Shown here piece by piece: positions 54,360 through 64,000 of a DNA stretch of 64,000 bases. A model generated the notes under the pieces. That model searched no databases, was not told the DNA's origin, and worked only from the letters and a program-made list of their open reading frames with translations. The stretch's first letter is position 1; each line of letters starts with the position of its first letter. The stretch is taken from contig JAQGDQ010002383.1 of NCBI GenBank assembly GCA_030141605.1, forward strand, positions 129,001-193,000, given 5' to 3'. Source of the stretch: Tubiluchus corallicola (Eukaryota; Priapulida; Priapulimorpha; Priapulimorphida; Tubiluchidae). The position numbers were made by a program, and so were the translations under genes.

Positions 54360-55205
54360 TCATCGCTAAACAACATTTGTATTAATATTTCGAGTCTTTT
54401 AACTGCATAGATGGCTCCATTCGTTCACTTTTAAGCAGTTTTTGTTATTAAGGTAGCATATCACATTATGGTGCAGCTGCTACACCAATTGAGCTTAAAT
54501 TTTGCATGGATTATATTGTAAAATATGCCCACAGTATAGTAAGAGAAGGCCAAAGATAAGAGTCGTTTCTCTCAGGTAATGCTGTAACGCTTCTCCACTT
54601 GATGTCGAGCTTACGCAGCAGTTCATCAAAACTATTTGAACTCATCCGATAATAACTAAATTACTCGGATGAAGCCAGTAAAAGTGGTCATAGAGCTTAT
54701 AAAATCGCCCTTTCACTAATCGCTGACTACCTCTTCAATCTTCATAGCGCCAGTTGCGCAATTTAAAATTGCTTGTCTGGGGGTGCGATTTTGGTGCACG
54801 AGTAAAATTGCTACAATTTTCGGCTGCACAACTTTTAATTGCGCAACTGAAAATTGCACATCTACGCGGGGACTAATAAGCTTGAAATTTAGTTCAACAC
54901 GTTTGTTCTTCTCGTTATACAAACGAGAAGTGAGGATCCCGCTGCTAAATGAACTGCCCCAGGCCTGCCCAAGCTCATATAAAGTAATTGATGAAGAATT
55001 TGTTAAATGGCGCACAAAACGGTATAAAAGTAAAAATAGTGCGCGCACATCAATTCATGGTTAATTAAGCGCATAATTTTACAAGTTTTGCGCAATTATA
55101 AGGCAAGATTTTGCCAATTTTAATGTAGCAAATGAAACGACATCGCAATAAACGTACCCAAGATTTTATACATTTCGTAATTAGAAATAGCAAATGAGTA
55201 GTACA
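54360..55205. other. Gene-free stretch
   Basis: Repeated short TTTTAATTGCGCAA-like and AAAATTGC motifs at about 54758-54860 give local self-similarity. The frames 54716-55048 (minus) and 54783-55064 (plus) have no domain. Confidence 0.35.
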
Positions 55206-55214
55206 AAGAAGCGC

Positions 55215-56062
55215 CTTTTTTATTGTTGTTGTTGCTGCTGCTGCTACTACTGTTGCTGTTGTTGCTGTTGTTGTTGTTGCTGTTACTGCTGTTGCTGCTG
55301 TTGTTGTTGTTGCTGTTGTTGTTGTTGTTGTTGCTGTTGCTGTTGCTGCTGCTCTTGTTGTTTTTGTTGTTGCTGCTGTTGTTGTTGTTGTTGCTGTTGC
55401 TGCTGCTGTAGTTGCTGCTACTGCCGTTGCCGCTATTGCTGTTGCTATTCCTGTAGCTGTTGTTGTTGTTTTTGTTGTTGCTGTTGTTGTTGTCGTTGTC
55501 GTTGTCATTGTCATTTTCGTCATTGCCGTTGTTGTTGTTGTCACTGCTGCTGTTGCCATTGCCGCTATTGCTGTAGCTGTTGTTGTTGTTTTTGTTGTTG
55601 CTGTTGTTGTTGTCGTTGTTGTTGTTGTTTTTGTTGTTGCTGTTGTTGTTGTCGTTGTTGTTGTGATTGTCATTGTCGCCATTGCCGTTGTTGTTGTTGT
55701 CACTGCTGCTGCTGCCGTTGCCGCTATTGCTGTTGCTATTCCTGTAGCTGTTGTTGTTGTCGTTGTTGTTGTTATCACTGTCGCTGTCACTGTTGTTGTT
55801 GTTGTTGCTGCTGCTGTTGTTGTTGTCGTTGTTGTTGTGGTTGTTGCTGCTGGTGTTGTCATTGCCGCTATTGCTGTTGCTGTTCCTGTAGCTGTTGTTG
55901 TTGTCGTTGTCGTTGTCGCTGTCGCTGTTGCTGTTATTGTTGTTGTTGTTGTTGTTGTCATCGTAGTTGTTGCTGCTGCACATGCAGTTACCGCTATTGC
56001 TGTTCCTGTTCCTGTAGCTGTTGTTGTTTTTGTTGTTGTCGCTGTCACTGTCGGTGTCGCTG
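55215..56062. repeat. 850-bp (TTG/CTG/TCG) compound microsatellite
   Basis: A trinucleotide register is kept over almost 850 bp, so all frames stay open (poly-Cys, poly-Leu, poly-Val, poly-Asn/Ser, poly-Thr/Ala). Several ~190-bp blocks, each marked by CATTGCCGCTATTGCTG, recur, showing segmental duplication inside the array. Confidence 0.93.
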
Positions 56063-56343
56063 TACACGTTTAGTAGTTTTATTACCAGGTGTGGCAATAA
56101 TGTGTATTTCTAGGACTGACTCTAATAAGAAAGCTGCCGGCGATAAGTTCACGCCATGCTTAAAAGTAATTATTGAGAATTAGCGACGTTATTTAATTCT
56201 TAACTCTCAGTGGATGTTAAAGGTACTGAAATGTTATCCTACAGAGCAAAAAGTAGATCTCGATGCGGTAATTTTCAAATCTCAGTCAGTAGAAGAAGCT
56301 CTTAACTTGAAAGAATTAACATTCTGTATATCGCGTATAATGT

Positions 56344-56384
56344 CGATAACGATAACGATAACGATTACCACAACCATAACCATA

Positions 56385-56419
<35 letters not shown>

Positions 56420-56580
56420 AACGATAACGATAACGATAACAATAACAATAACAATAACAATAACAATCAAAATAGCAATAGCAATAGCAATAACGATAAC
56501 GATAACAATAACGATAACGATACCAATACCGATAACGATAACGATAACAATAACGATAACTAACGATAATGACAATAAAA
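56344..56580. repeat. (ACGATA)n-type hexanucleotide array
   Basis: ACGATA, ACAATA, AGCAAT and CCAATA hexamers over about 235 bp. Ile-Thr or Tyr-Arg frames are artefacts. Confidence 0.93.
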
Positions 56581-56945
56581 AATAATAATATGCCAAACAA
56601 ATACGTACGAGAGAAAGAATCTCTATCTGCATCCAATGAGCATTTCGCATTTACCCATATTTCTTTTGGCAGCACTTAACAACGCGCCATTAGGCTCTAA
56701 AATCGAATACAGTCTTTGTATGAATAAGGATTTCTTTTTTCACTTGATTGAAAAAAACATCGTAAATTTAGTTGTCTTAATAATTGCCACTGTAACAGTA
56801 ACATAGTGAAAAGGCCATATATGACAGGGGTGGTGCCAAGAGCCAGAGTTGAAGACACCGGGGAAACCAAGCGAAGTGCAAGAAATATGATTTTGAGAAT
56901 CTCTGTCTTAGTATAGTGATGCAGTGAATCGGCAGGCTATTTATG

Positions 56946-57610
56946 TTAAAGGACAAGAAAAGGGGTACCTCCCGTTGAAAGGATTTTTTGTTTGTTTCAT
57001 TTCAAATACTCCCCCCCCCCCCCCCCCGACACTGTACCGATCGCGTCCTCATTACCTGATGTCATATATGCACAACGTAAATCAGGGGAAGAAAAGTACA
57101 TGTTAGACTATGTCCCAAAAAACTTTCTATGCAAAGCTATGTTACTTAGCATTTCGCTTACCTGCTTAAATGACTTACGTAACTAGAATAGAAAATATTT
57201 AATTATTTAAAATGTTTTCACCAATAGGTAAAATGTCGCTGTCTCACCCTCCAGGGTGCACCACTCACTAACCAAAAAACATATTTTTAATCTTATTGAC
57301 AAGATACAGTAAATTAAAATTTTACTTACTTAGTGACGTGTGCGCTACGAATGCTCAGATTATATTTCCAAATTTTACTCAGTGTTATCTAAACTTGCCT
57401 CAAATGACTTATCGTCAAAATGGCTGCTGCTAACTGTCATCGTGGGAGTTTCAATTTACATGTTTTATACAGCGTTAAGGCCGACGCAAACTCTGCATGC
57501 AAAAAGACAGTGCGTAAGTGGTATAAATTTTGAAAACGAATTTTTTAAGCTTTATGTAAGTGGACGGTATTGTGGAGGGCACAAGGGTATCCCTTTTTTA
57601 GTTTGAGGAA
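56946..57610 (+). mobile_element. MITE family 1, near full-length copy
   Basis: Begins TTAAAGGACAAGAAAAGG, identical to 15819. The body shares AACGTAAATCAGGGGAAG, GGTGCACCACTCACTAAC, ATGGCTGC and GGGAGTTT. A (C)n run of about 18 lies at 57010-57027. The right TTAA end has decayed. Confidence 0.75.
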
Positions 57611-57614
57611 GCTC

Positions 57615-58700
57615 AAATTTGGCCACCTACTTTGTCACACATGCAAGTTAATATAGAAACTTGTGACAATTTTCAAAAAAAATATCAATCTGTACTAAAT
57701 AGTTATGCACTAATATATATTAAGGTTCATTAATGCTGTAATTGTAGCTTATATACAGCTAGATTGAAATTCTAAAATTATATACGGTGTGTGATGAGTA
57801 TCCCAGTACAATGAGTGGATGGTTGATGAAATGGCTCTTTATGGAGGTTTATATTGTTCTCTTCTCTAACAGCTGGTAACATTTAGCAATGATACAAATG
57901 AGAACATTTGTAAGAACGATACGCTCGTATATAAAATTATTATTTTAAAGAAAATTTTCCGTTTTAGATCAGCTGGCTGCATATCGTTCTAAGCAAGTGA
58001 CTTGTGCTTTAAAATTATTGCTGACTTCGGGAAAAGTCACCAACAAAACACTACAAAATGTCACAGATTATCTGTGCAATGCACTAAGTCACAACATTTT
58101 AGCTCTGCTTTTGCGCATATGACAACACAGATATCTGCTCACACATACACGCGCTGTCAAGGTGTGTTTGTTTATCGAGCAATTGTTATAGCAAATAATT
58201 TAGACACTACATTATTTAGCGTCCATTAACGTTTGGGCTGCAGTACATAACAGGCCTACGCGTGAATAAGAAAAAACATTTTCCATAATGTAGTGTTAGC
58301 TTTCTTGTACTAAAGTTCTGCATAATATGGTTCAGCAAAAATAATCAGGTAGCTTAAAATATTAAGAAAAAATTGTAGTCCATCCAATAGATGCGTTACA
58401 TAATGTTATTTCACGATTTTATAAATATCAATTTTATGGTCAATTTTAGTTGGTTACAATACGTAATAAACTATCCATCTTTGTAATAAAGGATTAATTC
58501 GACGTTATCGCTTTGTTCTACATACAAAAGTGACAAATAAATTACTTCAGTTTCTCAAGAATCTATAATTACAATTAAAGACTCGCTAATATCCAGTGAG
58601 ACGAATAACGAAATTTAAACACAGAAAAAAAAACCAAGATTATTCACAGTTGATTACAAATGTACAAACGTATTAAACATATGATAGAGCGTTCACTGCT
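57615..58700. other. Gene-free AT-rich stretch
   Basis: No exon or named element recognised. Confidence 0.35.
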
Positions 58701-58708
58701 TCGTTCTT

Positions 58709-59110
58709 TTAAAGGCAAAAAGGATGATTTTTCATATCCTCCCCAATTTTGAAGTTCGGGAAAAAGATACATTTTAACGCTTATAATCACGCCAAGGCGT
58801 TTCTGATAATGAAATAATAAGCTAAAAACGTAATTAACGGCTGGTGAGCCCAAATAATAATGACATCCACAAGCGTACTGCACGTATTCGTAAAAAAAAA
58901 TTGAAGTACACTGCTACTGTACAATAATCAATGTGATTTAAGTTTAAAATTCAAATTTCAAGTTTACATCTGTTCTCATGCATGAGCTTTCGCATGTGTG
59001 CACTATGTCACAACTGAACAACTCTGGACTGAAAGGGACAGCACCTGTTTTTTTTCTGCAACACGTTTTCGAGATGCAGGCGCTGGTGCCCGTCTAACTA
59101 GAGACAGGTA
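58709..59110 (+). mobile_element. MITE family 2, diverged 3'-truncated copy
   Basis: Starts TTAAAGGCAAAAAGGATG and shares GATGATTTTTCATAT, ATGCAGGCGCTGGTGCCCG and GGGACAGCACCTG with the copies at 35616 and 60744. The right end is not visible. Confidence 0.65.
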
Positions 59111-59114
59111 AAAT

Positions 59115-59795
59115 TTAGGTAGTAAAGAACTAGTCACAGGCTGCTCAGTGGTGATAGTGGTGATACAATATCAAAATTGAGTTAATTAATTCCACTACGA
59201 AGTATACTCACTTTGCATCTAGCGATAAAGCTTAATCAAGACGCAAAAAGCTTCTCAAAATGTGGAAAAAAGCGTCAATTATTTGACAGTTCATCTCATT
59301 TCGAGCAACTTGACTTTACGACAAACATTTTTCGATTTTCGACTTTCGAGAACAAATAACAAATCACTTCTAGCCGCACTTCACAGCGATAAACCCTAAA
59401 AACCGGTGTTAAAACGCCGAGATGTCGGCGGTCTATACTTTACACGTCGGCGCGATGAAACCTGTCAATTTTTGCGTCGTTACGTCCTTTGCGCTCAGAG
59501 AGCAAAACGAAACTCACGTGGTAGCAGTTAAGTTCGAGATTGGCTTCATATAACCTTACCATTAGAGCAGTTCCTCGTGTGTTGCGTGTTAATTACTGCG
59601 AAGTATGCAGGGGTGGCAAACAGTGCGCGCAATCTCTGCAGTAACAGTAACTGTGTAACTCGGGGCAATCAAAGGTCAAGCTAATCTCAAAATTATGTTT
59701 TTTTAGATTCTACACGCATTCTTTGTCGGCTTGCTTCATTAATAACCTTGATTTTAGCGCTCACTTTAATACTCCTTGTTTAACATCGCTGTAAA
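59115..59795. other. Gene-free stretch
   Basis: Somewhat richer in CpG than its surroundings around 59390-59540. Nothing recognised. Confidence 0.3.
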
Positions 59796-59799
59796 TAAG

Positions 59800-59955
59800 G
59801 TTACACGCACAAATTAGAAAAGCTAATTACAGAATGCGTAACATGTAATATTGTAGAATTCACTCTAGTATCTATGTAAAATTTTTTAATAGTTGTACAG
59901 AAATTTTTGCCTGCAAAAAAGGCTAATAAAGACTTATCATCATCATCATTTTGTC
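59800..59955 (+). mobile_element. LINE-like 3' end with hairpin and (ATC)n tail
   Basis: GCC (59909-59911) and GGC (59921-59923) can pair; then TAATAAAGACTT and a short ATC tail. Same arrangement as at 43.7 kb. Confidence 0.45.
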
Positions 59956-60239
59956 GGACTGCCATTAATATGCCAGCCAAATTGCCAATGTATAGTAGGG
60001 CTAGGTTAGTTCTGCTAGTAGTGTAAACTCTTAAAGAGGTTTAGAAACGTTTTAGTCGGCCAAAAACAAAAATCCTTTTTTCAGGCTGGTGACAGTCTAT
60101 TATCGAGATATGCTGGCAATATAAATTCTTACATAAAAGGGTTTGAACTGGCAATAGCCAAATGTCCTTTTTAAGCAGTTGAGTTAATTACTATGATTAG
60201 CAGCATAAAGCTGCCACAAAGAACGTCAGGACGTTGAGA

Positions 60240-60260
60240 CATTCAGACAGACAGACATTC

Positions 60261-60305
<45 letters not shown>

Positions 60306-60335
60306 AACAGACAGACAGACAGACAAACAGACAGA
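60240..60335. repeat. (CAGA)n tetranucleotide microsatellite
   Basis: About 22 CAGA units with a few CAAA and CATT interruptions. Cys/Leu/Ser/Val frames on the minus strand are artefacts. Confidence 0.95.
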
Positions 60336-60743
60336 ATATAAACACAGAATGAGTTGACATAAATATAATGCACGGATAGGAGGACGCAAAACATATTTTA
60401 CATAAATATTAGATCTGTCAAAAAAGCTCAGTTTAATGCAAGAGTTGTTAGGTCAGCCGCCCTGATGCGCGCGATGAAAAAAAATCGCATATGCATGAGA
60501 AGAAAAAGGGAGCAAAGAAGTCATTGGTCGTTTGCCACATACGTTAGACATTACATGCAGTTTTGTTGAGTTTGGCTTTTCAGCTGGCGGTGAATTACTA
60601 TTGTCCATTGTGCACACTTAGCGTGACCTTCCTAGCAAATTGAAAGTTGATATTGCAATACAAAAGCCGTAACGTAATCTTGTACTACAGGTTATCTTCT
60701 TTGCACAGACTGAATAGGAAGCTACAACGTACAAGTTGCAGGC

Positions 60744-61328
60744 TTAAAGGGAAACAGGATGATTTTTCATATACTACCCCATTTTCAAGTACGGCAAGTA
60801 GTATACTTTTTAACAGGTGCAAAAGCATTTCTGATAAATAATATATTAAAATCTTAATTAACGGCGGGCGAGCCTAACAAGTGATGACATCAACATCTAA
60901 CATAATTTTTAACATCAAAAACATTCGCTGAGCGCATGCTTCCGAAAGCGAAAATTGAAGTACAGTGCTACTGTAAGAGATTCAGTGTGTTGTAGTAAAA
61001 CTCGGCAAGTTTTAAGATAAAAATTCAAATTTCAAATTTACCGCTGTACACACGCAAGAGCTGTCGAACGTGTAGATTTCGTCACAAATTAGCACATCCG
61101 AACTGAGAGGCACAGCACCTGTTTTTTCTGCAACTCTTTCCGAAATGCAGGCGCTAGTGCCCGTCCAACTAGCGAATGGCGAAATGTATGTAACAGCGAA
61201 AAGCTGGTGGCGCCAACGCGAAATTGTGTTTGTGTGGTAATAATTCTTTCGCGTAAGTCATTTTTGAAAAAAAATAGTATGTTATTGTTTTGACTTACAG
61301 TTTAACATTGGGTCCGGTTTTGCTTTAA
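60744..61328 (+). mobile_element. MITE family 2, full-length copy (TTAA ends)
   Basis: Starts TTAAAGGGAAACAGGATG; the reverse complement of its end starts TTAAAGCAAAACCGGAC. The two agree at about 13 of 17 positions, giving imperfect terminal inverted repeats with TTAA at the outer edge. 585 bp, no transposase frame. Confidence 0.72.
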
Positions 61329-61339
61329 AAGGAGCTTAA

Positions 61340-62185
61340 CAATGTAAAGCCCTTAGAGCGGTGGTCAAAACCTGATGGTCCAGCGTTGACCTAGCTCACA
61401 GTGCTGATCAAGGTTTTTTAACTTGTGTTAAGCCAATTAACATTTTGTTAGTAGATTCTCGCCCCTTGATGTTTTAATCTGGCCTTGACTTAGTCTGATA
61501 TTTGGACTTGAACTGGGTTAGGTATAGGTGGGTGCCAGTAATATTTCAATTAACTTTAGTTTCAGCTATGTCGTTGCTGACAAGTCTTCTTGAATAATAA
61601 CGTTGATCCCCTGATAAAAGAGAGGTCTGCTACATTTCACGTACACGAAGCCTCTGCAGAGTTGGCCACTTTCCAAATGGCGCTCCAGCACTCAGCGACA
61701 GGTCCTACTATATGTACATGTTTGTGGCGAGACCGGTGCATAGCTCGTTATCAAAGATTAAATATTAGTTAGATTATTGAGTGAGATTATTAGTGACCAC
61801 ACAGCTAATAATCACACCCTCTACACCAGCTTTACTTATCTAGCTGCTTTTAAACACGTTAAGTGATGTTTTTCAAAGTTTATCCTCACAAAATCGTCTG
61901 ACATGATGATGTAAAATGTTATGACATGCTGTAAGTTAAGTTATACTTTTAAGGCCACGTATCCACTAAAAGTACAAACAGACACGCACAGAAACAAATT
62001 TTTTCCTTCTGACATTTTCTGCTGCAAAAACTGCATCAGCTAAGCACGCGCGCAACGCAAGAAAGCTTGAAAATAAATCTGATATGTGGCTGAAATACTG
62101 TTAGAACAAAATATAATTTTTTTACTCTAAAAAACTTTTAATGTTGTGGTAAGAAAGGGTTCAAACAATCTTTGAAAAAAGAGCA
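61340..62185. other. Gene-free stretch
   Basis: The open frame 61590-61772 has no domain. Nothing else recognised. Confidence 0.35.
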
Positions 62186-62190
62186 AAATA

Positions 62191-62526
62191 AGTAAACATT
62201 ATAAGTTGTACAAGACGAAAACAAAACTAATATATTCGTTAGTCAAAGTAAACATTATAAGTTGTACAAGACGAAGAGAAAACTAATATATTCATTAGTC
62301 AAAGTAAACATTATAAGTTGTACAAGACAAAGAGAAAACTAATATATTCATTAGTCAAAGTAAACATTATAAGTTGTACAAGGCAAAGAGAAAACTAATA
62401 TATTCATTAGTCAAAGTAAACATTATAAGTTGTACAAGGCAAAGAGAAAACTAATATATTCATTAGTCAAAGTAAACATTATAAGTTGTACAAGACAAAG
62501 AGAAAACTAATATATTCATTAGTCAA
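62191..62526. repeat. 56-bp minisatellite, exactly six copies
   Basis: The unit starts AGTAAACATTATAAGTTGTA and ends ATTCATTAGTCAA. Copies differ by only one to three bases, mostly near ACGAAAACA/ACAAAGAGA, so expansion is recent. Confidence 0.95.
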
Positions 62527-62689
62527 CGCCTAGTTTAGAGAAACCATTTGTTACTGCATTAAAGTATTTTAAATTTATACAATAAACTTGTTATGGAGCC
62601 TTACAGCTGTTAGGTATTTGGACTAGTTGCTTATTATTTGAAATTTTCGTTTTTCATGTACATGTTAAGTGTGTAGAATATTAAAAAGA

Positions 62690-63170
62690 ATAATCTACGT
62701 AATACTTTACACACAAAGCTATGTTGTTTATCGTAACCTGCTTGAGAGACTTACGTAAGTAGAAACGAAAATTCTTACTGTAATTTAAAATGCTCGCGCC
62801 AACTGGTTAAATGTCACTGACTCACCTTCCCAATGTGCACCACTGACTCACAAAAAACGTATTTTTAGTCTTAGTGTGAAGATACAACAATTTATCTTTT
62901 TGCTTAATGGTGAAGTGTGCTCTACGAATGCTCTGACTATTTTTCAAATTCTACGCAATGTTATATAAACTTGTTTCAAACGACTTACTGTCAAAATGGC
63001 TGCTCTTAACGGTCTCATTGCGGAAGGTTAAATTTACAAGTTTTGCACAGCATTGCTTCTAATACAAGCTGTATGAGTTATAAGGCAATACGTAGGTGAT
63101 ACAAAATTTCAAAACGAATTTTTTTCACCTTTATAAATGTAATGGTTTTTCTTGTGTTTTAAATGCACGT
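62690..63170 (+). mobile_element. MITE family 1, copy with right TTAA end
   Basis: Shares TTTAAAATGCTCGCGCCAACTGG, GTGCACCACTGACTCAC, ACGAATGCTCTGA and CAAAATGGCTGC with the other copies. It ends GGTTTTTCTTGTGTTTTAA, whose reverse complement, TTAAAACACAAGAAAAACC, matches the family terminus. Confidence 0.72.
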
Positions 63171-63316
63171 TATGCATAAAAGTAAATGAATGGATTTAGG
63201 CCGTAACTTTACGTACCGAGCTACATGTATAGGTTTTTCCTGTAGAAGGCATGCTGGTGTGACACTTTTCTTCTGGTTAAAGCCGGACATAAATATTCAA
63301 TTACCTATTTATTTTA

Positions 63317-63782
63317 ATGTCATCTCATCTCATCTCACCTCATCTCATCTCATCGCATCTTCTCTCCTCTCCTCTCATTGCATTTCGTCTCACCTCACCT
63401 CACCTCAACTCAACTCACCTCATCTCATCTCAATTTACCTCACTTCATCTCATTTCATCTCATCTGATCTCAACTGATCTCATTTCACCTCACCTCATTT
63501 CATCTCATCTCATTCCATCTCAACTGATCTCATTTCACCTCACCTCATTTCATCTCATCTCATTCCATCTCAACTGATCTCATTTCACCTCACCTCACCT
63601 CATCTCATTTTATCTCATCTCACCTCATCTCAACTCATTTCACTTCACCTCACTTCACCTCACTTCATCTCATCTCATCTCATCTCATTTCACCTCACCT
63701 CACCTCACCTCATCTCATCTCATCTCATCTCATCTCATTTCGTCCCACCTCACCTCACCTCATCTCATCTTGTCTTACCTCA
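63317..63782. repeat. (CTCAT)n pentanucleotide array
   Basis: About 460 bp of CTCAT, CTCAC and CTCAA pentamers with a larger unit of about 55 bp repeated at 63470-63590. Ser/His/Leu-rich frames are artefacts. Confidence 0.95.
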
Positions 63783-63789
63783 ATAGATT

Positions 63790-64000
63790 TTTTGTACAAC
63801 GTGTCATAATACATACACACATTAAGCAATATAAATTTATATATATAAGCAGAATTAATCAACAAAGAAATATTTTAAAACTTGCTGTTTTGAATTAAAT
63901 TGGCTCAGAGTCATTATTGCACTGCGTGGTCTCTGTAAGGAATTAGAGGGGTTTCTGCGGTTCCGTGGATATGCGCATTCATACATATGCAAATTTTGTG
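63790..64000. other. No gene seen at the window edge
   Basis: AT-rich sequence only. Confidence 0.3.

Noticed and set aside
55065-56183. Frames above 320 codons rich in Thr/Ala, Asn/Ser or Cys
   Set aside because: Compound TTG/CTG microsatellite; three long frames overlap the same bases on both strands.
57010-57027. (C)n run as a possible assembly artefact
   Set aside because: Short homopolymer inside a MITE copy; biologically plausible and not informative.
63190-63577. Ser/His/Leu-rich frames at the right edge
   Set aside because: (CTCAT)n array.

Overview
This is a eukaryotic window from an invertebrate animal genome. It is AT-rich, gene-sparse and full of microsatellites, SINEs, LINE fragments and small DNA transposons. 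Split genes with GT-AG introns, a Ly6/three-finger GPI-type protein, peptide-type class A GPCR exons and the repeat spectrum suit a lophotrochozoan (a mollusc would be my first guess), but nothing seen fixes the species.

Three protein-coding loci can be rebuilt by joining exons with matching phases. (1) A plus-strand Ly6/uPAR gene has exons 3221-3275, 4467-4669 and 5456-5686 (162 residues). (2) A minus-strand gene at 13590-7416 has four exons: signal peptide, nine-cysteine ectodomain, transmembrane segment, and a long tail with one PPxY and one LPxY motif (327 residues). I cannot assign its family. (3) A minus-strand GPCR locus spans 51131-18560. One N-terminal exon (TM1-TM2, 51018-50748) lies upstream of two complete downstream cassettes. 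Cassette A is 25424-25325 plus 25030-24295; cassette B is 20453-20354 plus 19259-18560. Each cassette has a 100-nt TM3 exon and a TM4-to-C-terminus exon, joined by a phase-2 intron inside the Arg codon of the D/E-R-Y motif. Both cassettes are in phase with the single first exon. This suggests either one gene with two alternative bodies or a tandem duplicate that lost or misplaced its first exon, and it is the most interesting feature here. A weaker candidate first exon (plus strand, 47254) sits behind a duplicated CRE/ETS-like block.

Mobile elements include a 5'-truncated LINE with a long open RT region (900-2552, minus), and RT or C-terminal fragments at 21984-22466, 30422-30680, 37340-37664, 44790-45240 and 53456-53752. 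Several LINE 3' ends share a small GCC(C)/GG(G)C hairpin and AATAAA followed by a microsatellite. Two families of TTAA-bounded MITE-like elements occur (family 1 near 15.8, 20.8, 38.8, 56.9 and 62.7 kb; family 2 near 35.6, 58.7 and 60.7 kb). A 277-bp hAT-like MITE has a perfect 8-bp target duplication, and there is a second, larger hAT-like element. Many tRNA-derived SINE heads are present. Tandem arrays have 66-, 56-, 28-, 16/32- and 6-bp units, and there are long di- to pentanucleotide tracts. Long low-complexity open frames inside these tracts are not genes.
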